Source: Patescibacteria group bacterium
GTDB lineage: Bacteria > Patescibacteriota > Patescibacteriia > Patescibacteriales > GWC2-42-12
Length of the DNA: 18,420 nucleotides
Direction: 5' to 3'
Assembly (NCBI GenBank): GCA_018827685.1
Contig: JAHJXD010000073.1
Location: forward strand, 1 to 18,420
Part shown: positions 1 to 7,254 of the stretch, piece by piece
How positions within the stretch are numbered: position 1 is the first letter of the stretch
How the letters are laid out: each line of letters begins with the position of its first letter
Translations under genes and position numbers: made by a program
The notes under the pieces: model-generated
Databases searched by the model: none
What the model was told of the DNA's origin: nothing
The model's input: the letters and a program-made list of their open reading frames with translations, nothing else

Positions 1-92
1 CCCCCTGTATTTTGCCCCCTTGATAAAGGGGGGTAGGGGGATTTTGCCCCCTGTATTTTGCCCCCTTGATAAAGGGGGGTAGGGGGATTTGA
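1..92. repeat. 46-bp GC-rich tandem repeat, two copies
   Basis: Positions 1-46 and 47-92 are two essentially identical 46-bp units, with runs of C then G that stand out from the AT-rich surroundings. Each unit holds a short hairpin, CCCCCTT-GATA-AAGGGGG, with 7-bp arms. The array lies just beyond the 3' end of murG on its downstream side and may continue outside the window. It could act as a transcription barrier or terminator for the minus-strand operon, or it may be a copy of a dispersed repeat. There are no unique spacers, so it is not a CRISPR array. Confidence 0.85.
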
Positions 93-108
93 GTTAATTT
101 TCTTAATT

Positions 109-1326
109 TTACATCATTGCCCTAATAATTTTCACCATCGCCTCATTCGCTCCTTGCTTCATAACTAATTTAATATTCTGACTTAATTTTTTTTGCAAAT
201 CTTGATTTTTAATTAATTTTTCAATCTCATCGGTTAATTTTTCAAATGTTAATTCTTTCTGCTTTAAAACAACGGCCGCTTGCGCTTTAGCAAAAATAAT
301 CGCGTTGTCTTCTTGATGCGAATCTGGCAGAGGAATTAAAATTGCCGGCTTGCCAAGATATGACAATTCAGACAAAACTCCCAAGCCGCAACGACTTACA
401 ACAACATCTGCTAAACTGTAAATCTCGGCCATTTGCTTAACATCTAAAAATTCGTAGCTCTCATAACTCGTAACTCGTAACCCGTAACTCTTGTTTTTCC
501 CGGTTATATGTATTATTTGACAAAATTTAGTTAACTCGCTTAAACTTTCCGCCACTAATTTATTTATTGACTCGGCTCCAGTTCCGCCGCCCAAAATTAA
601 AACAATCGGCAAATTATTTTTTAACCCGTATTGAGTTGCGAGTTGCGAGTTGCGAGTTGCGAGCGTTTGCGAGTTGCGAGTTGCGAGCGTTTGCGAGTTG
701 CGAGTTGCGAGCGTTTGCGAGTTGCGAGTTGCGAGCGTAAGGCTTTGCCTTACCGGGTTTCCAGTCCAAATTGCCTTTTTGCCATAAGTTGCAAGTGAAT
801 CTTCAAAAGTAACTGTCACTACTTTTGCTAAACACGCCATTAATTTATTTGCCAAACCCAAACGAACATCTTGCTGATGAACCAACACTTTTGCGCCAAG
901 AAACCATGCAGCCCAAACAGCAGGCACGCTTACAAAACTACCAGCAGTTATTACTAAATCCGGCCGTGATTTTAAGAGAATAAAAAGCGATTGCCAAAAA
1001 CCTATTTTTATTTTAAAAATATCAATAAAATTTTTAAAAGAAAAATACCGGCGCCATTTGCCCCCTGTTATGGCCATAAATTTAATGCCAGCTTTTTCAA
1101 CCATTTCCCTTTCTGGTCCATTTTTCGTCCCAATCCACAAAAACTCAAACTCTGTTCCCTGACAATGAGAGCAGGAGGGGTTGAATTTCCCCTCTGACAA
1201 TGGGGGTGGGGCGGTTAATCCCTCTGCAATAGCCAACAACGGCGCCACTGATCCGCCAGTACCCCCGCCTGTTAGTAATACTTTGACAATTTTTTTATGC
1301 CGCGCTGTTTTACTTCTAAAATTCAT
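109..1326 (-). CDS. murG: UDP-N-acetylglucosamine:lipid I GlcNAc transferase MurG
   Basis: MurG transfers GlcNAc from UDP-GlcNAc to lipid I to make lipid II on the cytoplasmic membrane face. Seen in the 405-residue product: the N-terminal glycine-rich loop LLTGGGTGGS (about 17-26), the QQDVRLGLANK stretch (about 151-161) at the acceptor side, the second-domain loop LILGGGTGAESIN (about 243-255), and the donor-site SRCGLGVLSELSYLGKPAILIPLP with HQEDNA (about 311-342). The usual His after GGTGG is Ser26. The protein is longer than the typical roughly 350-370 residues because of three in-frame insertions: about 38-57 (after the first helix), 197-230 (four copies of TLATRNSQ in the inter-domain linker) and 279-290. 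The start at 1326 is the only Met before the nucleotide loop. It is last in the cluster, 37 nt after ftsW. Confidence 0.95.
   Translation of the reverse strand: MNFRSKTARHKKIVKVLLTGGGTGGSVAPLLAIAEGLTAPPPLSEGKFNPSCSHCQGTEFEFLWIGTKNGPEREMVEKAGIKFMAITGGKWRRYFSFKNFIDIFKIKIGFWQSLFILLKSRPDLVITAGSFVSVPAVWAAWFLGAKVLVHQQDVRLGLANKLMACLAKVVTVTFEDSLATYGKKAIWTGNPVRQSLTLATRNSQTLATRNSQTLATRNSQTLATRNSQLATQYGLKNNLPIVLILGGGTGAESINKLVAESLSELTKFCQIIHITGKNKSYGLRVTSYESYEFLDVKQMAEIYSLADVVVSRCGLGVLSELSYLGKPAILIPLPDSHQEDNAIIFAKAQAAVVLKQKELTFEKLTDEIEKLIKNQDLQKKLSQNIKLVMKQGANEAMVKIIRAMM
453..495 (-). repeat. in-frame copy of the 'taactcg' repeat inside murG
   Basis: The plus strand reads as several near-copies of TAACTCG/TAACCCG. 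The same string, with small changes, occurs in the intergenic region near 4023-4052. In MurG it encodes the extra residues SYGLRVTSYES (about 280-290), between the helix ending HITGKN and the conserved FLDVKQ. It therefore looks like a repeat insertion tolerated in a surface loop. Confidence 0.7.
633..738 (-). repeat. 24-bp tandem repeat within the murG coding sequence
   Basis: The 24-nt unit (plus strand GAGTTGCGAGTTGCGAGCGT plus TTGC) is repeated about four times with almost no differences. Because 24 is a multiple of three it stays in frame and encodes four TLATRNSQ octapeptides in the linker between the two Rossmann domains. The inner GAGTTGC heptamer resembles the GAGTTAC units at 4071-4090 and 453-495, which suggests one repeat family. 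Near-identity of the copies points to recent expansion. Confidence 0.9.
1158..1202 (-). repeat. direct 9-mers bounding an in-frame insertion in murG
   Basis: CTGACAATG occurs at 1159-1167 and again at 1194-1202, in a G/C-skewed stretch unlike the rest of the gene. It falls inside the segment encoding residues about 38-57 (including SCSHCQGTE), which has no counterpart in the usual MurG fold between the first helix and the EFLWIG strand. This is read as a second type of repeat-derived insertion; its exact limits are uncertain. Confidence 0.4.
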
Positions 1327-1363
1327 AATTATTGTATAAATAAAAGTTGATAATTCGTAATTC

Positions 1364-2503
1364 TCAATTACCTCTCGTCTGCTTGCTTATATTAATTAAT
1401 ATGCCGATTGAGGCTAAAGCCACCAGCATGGCCGAACCACCATAACTTACCATGGGCAAAGGCACGCCAGTCAGAGGCATTATATTAACCATACCGCCAA
1501 TATTTATCAAAGTTTGAATTACTATCCAACTAACTATGCCTATGGCTAAAATTTTTCCAAAATCATCTGGCGCGCGCTTAGCAATAAGAAATCCTCGGTA
1601 AAATAACATTAAATATAATAAAATTAAACCTATGGAAAAAATACAACCTGTTTCTTCGCTAATGATAGGAAAAATAGCGTCATTTTGCGCTTGCGGCAAA
1701 TATAAAAATTTCTGTCTGGAAGCGCCTAAGCCACGGCCCCAAAAACCACCAGAACCAACAGCAATTAAAGATTGATTAACTTGATAACAATATTCTTTAG
1801 GTGAATATGATGGGTCTATCATACATTTAAATCGATTAGCTTGATAAGGATAAATATTTACCATAATAATTAAAGTTACCAACCCTAACAACATCAAACC
1901 TATAATATGCTTTAAATTACCTCCGCCAATAAAATAAACCACCAACGAAGTTAAAGCAATGATAGTTAAAGTGCCCATATCCGGCTGTAATATCATAAGT
2001 AAGGCAATAACTCCCAAAACAACCACGAACGATCTGATGTGTCGCGACGCTTCAGCCAGCTGTTTTTTTCTGCCTTCCAGCCAAGCCGCTAAATAAAGCA
2101 AAAAGGTAATTTTAACAAATTCCGAAGGCTGCAAAGAAAAACCAAAAACATTAATCCAGCTTCGAGACGTTCCCCACGCGCCAGCCAGACCAGGAATAAA
2201 AACTAAAAGCAGTAAACCGATAGAAGCAATTAACATCCATAAAGCGTATTTACGCCAAACTTGATAATCAACTCGCGAAAAAAACCAAGCAGCGGCCAAG
2301 CCCAGAAACAAACCGAAGAGTTGATGCTTAAAAAAATAATAACTATCTTGATGAGCGCTATAAGCGATAACCGATGAAGCGCTAGAAAGCATTATGAGAC
2401 CAAAAACAATAATCGCTCCAACTATAAAAATAAGCGGCCTGTCTGATTCATGCTCGCCTTTATAATTAATTAATTCATTAAACCAACCAATAAGTGAAGA
2501 CAT
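1364..2503 (-). CDS. ftsW: septal peptidoglycan polymerase FtsW (SEDS family)
   Basis: This 379-residue polytopic membrane protein of the SEDS family (FtsW/RodA/SpoVE) polymerises lipid II into glycan strands. Visible family signatures are the SWINVFGFSLQPSEFVK segment (about 115-131), the QPDMGT loop (173-178), the extracellular LYLPQAQNDAIFPIISEETG stretch (about 267-286) whose Asp275 aligns with the catalytic Asp of FtsW/RodA, and the C-terminal PLTGVPLPMVSYGGSAML (about 343-360). About ten hydrophobic segments are present. FtsW is preferred over RodA because the gene lies between mraY and murG, as in division clusters. The start ATG lies 17 nt downstream of mraY, so the two are probably cotranscribed. 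No partner class B penicillin-binding protein is in the window. Confidence 0.92.
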   Translation of the reverse strand: MSSLIGWFNELINYKGEHESDRPLIFIVGAIIVFGLIMLSSASSVIAYSAHQDSYYFFKHQLFGLFLGLAAAWFFSRVDYQVWRKYALWMLIASIGLLLLVFIPGLAGAWGTSRSWINVFGFSLQPSEFVKITFLLYLAAWLEGRKKQLAEASRHIRSFVVVLGVIALLMILQPDMGTLTIIALTSLVVYFIGGGNLKHIIGLMLLGLVTLIIMVNIYPYQANRFKCMIDPSYSPKEYCYQVNQSLIAVGSGGFWGRGLGASRQKFLYLPQAQNDAIFPIISEETGCIFSIGLILLYLMLFYRGFLIAKRAPDDFGKILAIGIVSWIVIQTLINIGGMVNIMPLTGVPLPMVSYGGSAMLVALASIGILINISKQTRGN

Positions 2504-2520
2504 GTTTTTTACGGACTTTA

Positions 2521-3570
2521 TTACATCGTCTTATCCAATAAAAACACCGCTAAGCCTATGGCTGCACTAACGCCAGCCATAACCCAAAAACGCATAACGA
2601 TTTTAGGTTCGCTCCAGCCAATGGCTTCAAGATGATGATGAATCGGCGAAGAAATAAAAATTTTTTTTCCTCTGATTTTTTTGGATAACTGCTGAATAAT
2701 AACTGAAAAAGATTCTATGACAAAAATCATACCGATAATTGGTAAAATTAAAACCGAATTAGTTAGCATGGCGATTATGCCCAAAGTAATGCCTAAACTC
2801 ATAGCACCGGTATCGCCCATATAAAACCTGGCAGGATTAATATTAAACCATAAAAAAGCTAATAAAGCGCCGACAATAACGCCGCAAAAAGCGGCTAAAT
2901 CATATTTGCCGGTAGAAAAAGCGATTACGCCGAAAGCGGCAAAACAAAAAAGCAAAACACCGCCGGCCAAACCATCCAAGCCATCGGTTTCATTAACCGA
3001 AAAAGCCGTGGCCACTAAAACAAAAACAAAAATTAACATATACGGCCAGCCCATTTGATAGTCGCCTAAAAATGGAATATGAAAAACGTCCCAACCTAAT
3101 TTAAAATAAAACCACCAAGCGCCAAAGCAAGCGATAATGGTATAAATCAACAAACGATGCTTAATCCTTAAGCCGCCGCCGAGCAAAATGCCCTTACCCC
3201 TAACATCCAGCCAATCGTCAACCAGACCAACTAAGGCAGTCGCCACTAAAGCGCCTAGCGGAAGCAGAGTTTCTCTGCGAGATAAAAAATTAAAATAATT
3301 AAAAATATCCGCGGAGAAAATTTTCGGCAAATAATAAAACATAACCGCGAGAATTAAAACCGTCAGCCAAATTAAAATACCTCCCATGGTTGGCGTGCCG
3401 TCTTTATGCGCATGCATTTTGGTATAAATTGGCGTTGAGCCGTTGGCTCTAATTTTTTTACCAAGATTATATTTATATAAATAATGGGTTAACAAAGGCG
3501 TCCAAAAAATAGCAACCGTAAAGGCCAAAGTGGTTAAAAACAAAATTTTAATAATATAAAAATCAAACAT
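2521..3570 (-). CDS. mraY: phospho-N-acetylmuramoyl-pentapeptide transferase MraY
   Basis: MraY joins phospho-MurNAc-pentapeptide to undecaprenyl phosphate, making lipid I in the membrane. The 349-residue product has about ten membrane segments and the family motifs in order: HKDGTPTMGG (55-64), the catalytic pair VDDWLD (Asp118/Asp119), NETDGLDGLAGG (193-204), NINPARFYMGDTGAMSLG with Asp253 (243-260), and the SSPIHHHLEAIGW loop with the HHH motif (307-319). Every expected acidic and His residue is present, so it should be active. It is 15 nt downstream of a small membrane protein and 17 nt upstream of ftsW. The murD gene, commonly between mraY and ftsW, is absent. Confidence 0.95.
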   Translation of the reverse strand: MFDFYIIKILFLTTLAFTVAIFWTPLLTHYLYKYNLGKKIRANGSTPIYTKMHAHKDGTPTMGGILIWLTVLILAVMFYYLPKIFSADIFNYFNFLSRRETLLPLGALVATALVGLVDDWLDVRGKGILLGGGLRIKHRLLIYTIIACFGAWWFYFKLGWDVFHIPFLGDYQMGWPYMLIFVFVLVATAFSVNETDGLDGLAGGVLLFCFAAFGVIAFSTGKYDLAAFCGVIVGALLAFLWFNINPARFYMGDTGAMSLGITLGIIAMLTNSVLILPIIGMIFVIESFSVIIQQLSKKIRGKKIFISSPIHHHLEAIGWSEPKIVMRFWVMAGVSAAIGLAVFLLDKTM

Positions 3571-3585
3571 ATTTTTTCGTTCGTA

Positions 3586-3999
3586 TTATCGAAAATTAAC
3601 TAAATATATGACAACAGTGCCGGCAATTAAAAATAAATTAATTAACAGAGAAAACCCTAACAATAAATGAATTAAAAATTTATCTTTTTTAAAAATATTT
3701 AACAATAAAAGAAAATTTATTGCAATAAAGGCCAAACCTAAAGTCGGAATAATATAAATATCGCGCGCGTTACCAATCAAATTTACGCCCAAATTAACAT
3801 TATAATGCAAAACAACCAGATTCTGGCTTACATTATTATTAATATAAAAAGCTAACAGCCAGTTAATAATATTTAAAGCGAATAAAAACAATAAATACAT
3901 TCTGACAAACATGAAACTAACCAAATATAAAATAGCTTGAACCAACTTTTCGCGGCCAAGATATAAATAATTCAATATTTTATGGCCATCAATCGCCAT
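3586..3999 (-). CDS. small hydrophobic membrane protein of unknown function
   Basis: The 137-residue product is very hydrophobic, with membrane segments at about 19-53 (long, perhaps two passes), 81-103 and 108-134. The loop between the first and second segment holds LHYNVNLGVNLIG (64-76). From memory, small proteins with a similar LHYN-x3-G-V-x-LIG loop recur in Patescibacteria genomes, but I cannot name a family or function. It is the first gene of the minus-strand cluster, 15 nt before mraY, so a role linked to envelope assembly is possible but unproven. ATG at 3999 is the only Met near the N-terminus. Confidence 0.75.
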   Translation of the reverse strand: MAIDGHKILNYLYLGREKLVQAILYLVSFMFVRMYLLFLFALNIINWLLAFYINNNVSQNLVVLHYNVNLGVNLIGNARDIYIIPTLGLAFIAINFLLLLNIFKKDKFLIHLLLGFSLLINLFLIAGTVVIYLVNFR

Positions 4000-4022
4000 A
4001 TATTTAACTTAACATACTTTTC

Positions 4023-4096
4023 CCATAACTCGCAACCCGTAACCCGTAACTCCTTGTTTCCGCATTTTAGTTACGAGTTACGAGTTATGAGCTACG
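4023..4096. repeat. inverted pair of 'taactcg' repeats in the divergent intergenic region
   Basis: The left arm (about 4023-4051) is a series of TAACTCG/TAACCCG units. The right arm (about 4069-4096) is the reverse complement series built from GAGTTACGAGTTATGAGC. Together they can form a long imperfect hairpin with a loop of about 17 nt. The left arm also matches murG positions 461-495 closely. It sits between the divergent mraY and pilB operons and could work as a bidirectional terminator or simply be a dispersed repeat. Confidence 0.75.
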
Positions 4097-4108
4097 AACT
4101 GCCGTTCT

Positions 4109-4137
4109 TTTCAAAAAAAGATAAATTATGGTATAAT
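4109..4137 (+). promoter_or_regulatory. probable promoter of the pilB operon (extended -10)
   Basis: TG-G-TATAAT at 4129-4137 is a perfect -10 (TATAAT, 4132-4137) with the extended TGn element. A weak -35, TTTCAA at 4109-4114, lies 17 bp upstream. The predicted transcript starts about 25 nt before the pilB ATG at 4170, directly after the inverted repeat. No clear Shine-Dalgarno sequence precedes the ATG. Confidence 0.7.
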
Positions 4138-4169
4138 ATAAATAATTAAAAATATCAACAAAAAATTAC

Positions 4170-5891
4170 ATGTTATCAAATCAACAATTAAAAAAAATAT
4201 TGGAAAAATCAAATATCATACCAACGCAAAAATTTGAAAAATTTTCTAAAGAGGCGGAAAAAACTGGCAAAACTCTGGAAAATTATTTAATTGAAAAAAA
4301 AATAACAACCTCAAGCTCTCTATACGAAAATGCGGCCGGCTACTTTAAAGTGCCTTTTATTAATCTAAAAAATCAAATTATAAGAAAAGATGTCCTGCTT
4401 AATATTCCGGAACCTATTGCCTCAACTCACCAAATAATTTGTTTCGCCATTGATGACAAAGAAATAAAAATCGCTACATTAGACCCGGAAAATATAGAAA
4501 TTTTTGAATTTATTAGAAAAAAAACTAACTTAAAGCCGGTAATTTATTTAACTGCGCCTGAAAGCCTTAACTACGTCTTAAAACAATATCATAAAAGCTT
4601 AAAAGCCGAATTTAAAGACTTAACTGATGAAAATGTTAATGTCGGCGATGCCAATCTTAAAAAATTAGCGGAAAATTTACCAATTATTAGAATCGTTGAC
4701 ACACTTTTGGAATACGCGATTTTCGAAGGCGCCAGTGATATTCATATCGAGCCGGAAGAAAAAGATATTATAGCGCGCTACCGCGTTGACGGCATTTTAA
4801 AAACGGTAATGACCTTGCCAAAAACCGTCCAACAGGGAATTATCGCCCGCATAAAAATATTAGCCAACTTAAAAGTTGATGAACATCGCTTGCCTCAAGA
4901 TGGCCGCTTTAAAATAAGCACTAAAGAATATAAAATTTCTTTCAGAGTTTCCATTATCCCGACTTTTGACGGAGAAAAAATTGTTATGCGTCTACTAAAC
5001 GAAAAAGCGCAAGTTTTAACCTTGGAACAATTAGGCTTGCAGCCTTCAGCCCTAGAATCTATTAAAAGAAATATCTCTAAACCGCATGGCATGATTTTAG
5101 TAACCGGACCGACCGGTTCAGGAAAAACCACCACGCTTTACACGATCATGAATATTTTAAACACGCCTGAAGTCAATATTATAACCATTGAAGATCCAAT
5201 TGAATACCGCATTCCGCGCGTTAACCAATCCCAAGTCAACCCAAAAATCGGCTATACTTTCGCCGTGGGCTTAAGAGCTTTTTTAAGACAAGACCCAAAT
5301 ATTATTATGGTAGGAGAAATTCGCGACCAAGAAACCGCGGAGATTGCTATTCATGCCGCTATGACCGGCCATTTAGTACTGTCAACTCTGCATACTAATG
5401 ACGCAGTAACTACTCTTCCTCGACTTTCCGATATGGGTGTGCCGGCTTTTTTAGTAGCTTCAACCACTAATATTATAATTGCCCAAAGATTAGTCAGAAA
5501 AATTTGCCCTAATTGCATCCAGAGCTATAAATTAGACAAACAAACAATAGTAGAATTAAAGCAGCAGCTTGATCTTGAAAATATTATGCTGATGCTTGAA
5601 GAAAAAAAAATTATTATCAACGCCAAACAAGGCATAGAAGCTTTGTTATTTTATAGAGGCAAAGGCTGTAAACAATGCTCTAACTCCGGCTATAAAGGCA
5701 GACTTGGTATTTATGAAATTTTGGAAGTTACCGAGGAAATGTCAGAATTAATTTTAAAAAAGGCTTCGCCTGCCGAACTTAAAAAACAAGCGGAAAAACA
5801 AAACATGCTCACTATTGTTGAAGACGGCTTTATTAAAGCCAAAAACGGCATCACCACGATTGAAGAAATTATGAGAGTAACAAAAGAGTAA
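4170..5891 (+). CDS. pilB: type IV pilus assembly ATPase PilB (GspE family)
   Basis: PilB is the cytoplasmic hexameric ATPase that drives pilin polymerisation through PilC. The 573-residue product has an N-terminal MshEN/GspE-N-like domain (about 30-140), then ASDIHIEP (188-195), HRLPQDGRF (239-247), the Walker A GPTGSGKTT (313-321), the Asp box with EDPIEYR (341-347), Walker B IIMVGEIRD (378-386) and the His box STLHTND (405-411). Four cysteines, CPNC at 446/449 and CKQC at 500/503, form the metal site typical of PilB/GspE assembly ATPases and absent from the retraction ATPase PilT. Length and order fit PilB. It leads the plus-strand pilus locus behind a strong promoter. Confidence 0.95.
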   Translation: MLSNQQLKKILEKSNIIPTQKFEKFSKEAEKTGKTLENYLIEKKITTSSSLYENAAGYFKVPFINLKNQIIRKDVLLNIPEPIASTHQIICFAIDDKEIKIATLDPENIEIFEFIRKKTNLKPVIYLTAPESLNYVLKQYHKSLKAEFKDLTDENVNVGDANLKKLAENLPIIRIVDTLLEYAIFEGASDIHIEPEEKDIIARYRVDGILKTVMTLPKTVQQGIIARIKILANLKVDEHRLPQDGRFKISTKEYKISFRVSIIPTFDGEKIVMRLLNEKAQVLTLEQLGLQPSALESIKRNISKPHGMILVTGPTGSGKTTTLYTIMNILNTPEVNIITIEDPIEYRIPRVNQSQVNPKIGYTFAVGLRAFLRQDPNIIMVGEIRDQETAEIAIHAAMTGHLVLSTLHTNDAVTTLPRLSDMGVPAFLVASTTNIIIAQRLVRKICPNCIQSYKLDKQTIVELKQQLDLENIMLMLEEKKIIINAKQGIEALLFYRGKGCKQCSNSGYKGRLGIYEILEVTEEMSELILKKASPAELKKQAEKQNMLTIVEDGFIKAKNGITTIEEIMRVTKE

Positions 5892-5906
5892 TTTCTAGTT
5901 AGTTTC

Positions 5907-6005
5907 TGTGTAAAAATTATTTGTCCACAATTTTGGTGATTTATAAAATTCATACTTTAAGCCAAGTTTCCGCTGATCTACGCTGAAAAATAATATTTTT
6001 ACACA
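5907..6005. repeat. 99-bp element with 11-bp perfect terminal inverted repeats
   Basis: TGTGTAAAAAT at 5907-5917 is exactly inverted as ATTTTTACACA at 5995-6005. The 77 nt between include the small inverted motif TTTCCGCTGATCTACGCTGAAA in two parts near 5967-5988. The element fills most of the pilB-pilC gap and encodes nothing. It resembles a miniature inverted-repeat or palindromic intergenic element; an attenuating structure between pilB and pilC is an alternative. Confidence 0.55.
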
Positions 6006-6023
6006 ATAACTAAATAATAGTTT

Positions 6024-7157
6024 ATGCCAATAAATTTACCGCCGCAAAACGAGTCAGAAAACGAGTCAAAAAACCAATCTAAAAAAATGGGCGCGATTAA
6101 CCGTTTTTTACAAAAATTTTCTCCAATTCCCATTTCTGAAAAATTATTTTTTGTCCAAAATTTAGCAATCATGCTTAAAGCCGGAATTTCTTTGTCCGTA
6201 ACGTTAAAAACTTTAACTCGGCAAACAAATAATAAAAGATTTTCTGAAATAATAGACGACATTTCAAGAAATGTGGAAAATGGCGTAAGTTTTACCGAAA
6301 GCTTAAGGCCGCATGAAAAAATCTTCGGCCAATTATTTATTAGCATGATTGAGTCGGGTGAAATTTCAGGAAAACTGGAAGATGTCTTAAAGAAATTATA
6401 TATTCAATTTAAAAAAAGTCATGAGTTGGGTTCAAAGGTTAAGGGAGCGCTAACTTATCCGGCGGTAATTTTAGTCGCCATAACCGGCATCGGCATTTTT
6501 ATGATGATTTCCGTAATTCCTAAAATTACCGCCATGTTTAAAGATTTTAATGCCGAACTGCCATTAGCTACCAAAATATTAATTAAATTGTCCGGCAGTT
6601 TAGTTTCTAACGGTTTACTTTATCTCATAGGTCTAATTATTTTTATATTAATTTTAGTTCAGTCAATCAAAACGAAAAAGGGGAAATATATTTTTCACGG
6701 CCTGCTTTTAAAACTGCCAATTCTATCGCCAATTATTAAAAAAATAAATCTAGCTCGTTTCGCCCGCACCATCAGCTCTCTTCTAAAAACCGACATTATG
6801 CTCATTAAAAGCTTTCAAATTACGGCCAATGTTTTAGGCAACGTCTATTACCACGATGCTTTAAATGAAATGAGCGATAAAATTAAAAAGGGCTGTACCA
6901 TAAACGAAGTTATCGCCAATTATCCAAAATTATTTCCGCCAGTAGTCACGCAAATGATTTCTGTGGGCGAGGAAACCGGCGAACTTGATTATATACTTGA
7001 AGAATTAGCCGAATTCTACGAAGGCGAAATTGACCAAATCATGAATAACCTGCCGGCGATAATTGAACCGATCTTAATTTTAAGTCTTGGCGTGATTGTC
7101 GGCGGCATAGCCGTGGCCGTAATTATGCCCATGTACTCTTTGACGTCTGTAATATAA
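6024..7157 (+). CDS. pilC: type IV pilus inner-membrane platform protein PilC (GspF family)
   Basis: PilC is the polytopic platform through which PilB loads pilin subunits into the fibre. The 377-residue product has two GspF domains, about 40-168 and 242-365. The first includes LAIMLKAGISL (47-57) and MIESGEISGKLEDVL (108-122); the second repeats the pattern with MISVGEETGELDYIL (311-325). Membrane segments lie at about 143-166, 196-214 and 345-371. The first 22 residues are polar and rich in Asn, Glu, Ser and Lys, so Met22 (6087) is an alternative start. ATG 6024 is chosen because it follows the intergenic repeat directly and keeps the frame open. Confidence 0.94.
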   Translation: MPINLPPQNESENESKNQSKKMGAINRFLQKFSPIPISEKLFFVQNLAIMLKAGISLSVTLKTLTRQTNNKRFSEIIDDISRNVENGVSFTESLRPHEKIFGQLFISMIESGEISGKLEDVLKKLYIQFKKSHELGSKVKGALTYPAVILVAITGIGIFMMISVIPKITAMFKDFNAELPLATKILIKLSGSLVSNGLLYLIGLIIFILILVQSIKTKKGKYIFHGLLLKLPILSPIIKKINLARFARTISSLLKTDIMLIKSFQITANVLGNVYYHDALNEMSDKIKKGCTINEVIANYPKLFPPVVTQMISVGEETGELDYILEELAEFYEGEIDQIMNNLPAIIEPILILSLGVIVGGIAVAVIMPMYSLTSVI

Positions 7158-7174
7158 TTTAAAACAGAATATGA

Positions 7175-7254
7175 ACCCCGTTAGAAATTATTTGCTTAAG
7201 GGGTAAATTGATAATTAATATGCCAATAAATAAAAAAGGGATTTCTAACGGGGT
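7175..7254. repeat. 14-bp perfect inverted repeat around the start of a prepilin gene
   Basis: ACCCCGTTAGAAAT at 7175-7188 is exactly complementary to ATTTCTAACGGGGT at 7241-7254, with 52 nt between. The loop holds the only Shine-Dalgarno-like AAGGGG (7198-7203) and the likely ATG at 7220; the right arm encodes residues ISNGV of the protein. It is either a mobile palindromic repeat that landed over the gene start or an mRNA hairpin that presents or hides the initiation region. Confidence 0.75.

Noticed and set aside
1..92. CRISPR or telomere-like array at the left edge
   Set aside because: Only two adjoining 46-bp units with no spacer; a hairpin repeat explains it better.
633..738. Repeat array inside murG as a CRISPR array
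   Set aside because: The units are 24-nt direct tandem copies without unique spacers, and they lie in frame within a recognisable murG gene.
4895..5134. Minus-strand open frame within pilB
   Set aside because: It is the mirror of the conserved ATPase core of pilB; no start signal or family pattern.
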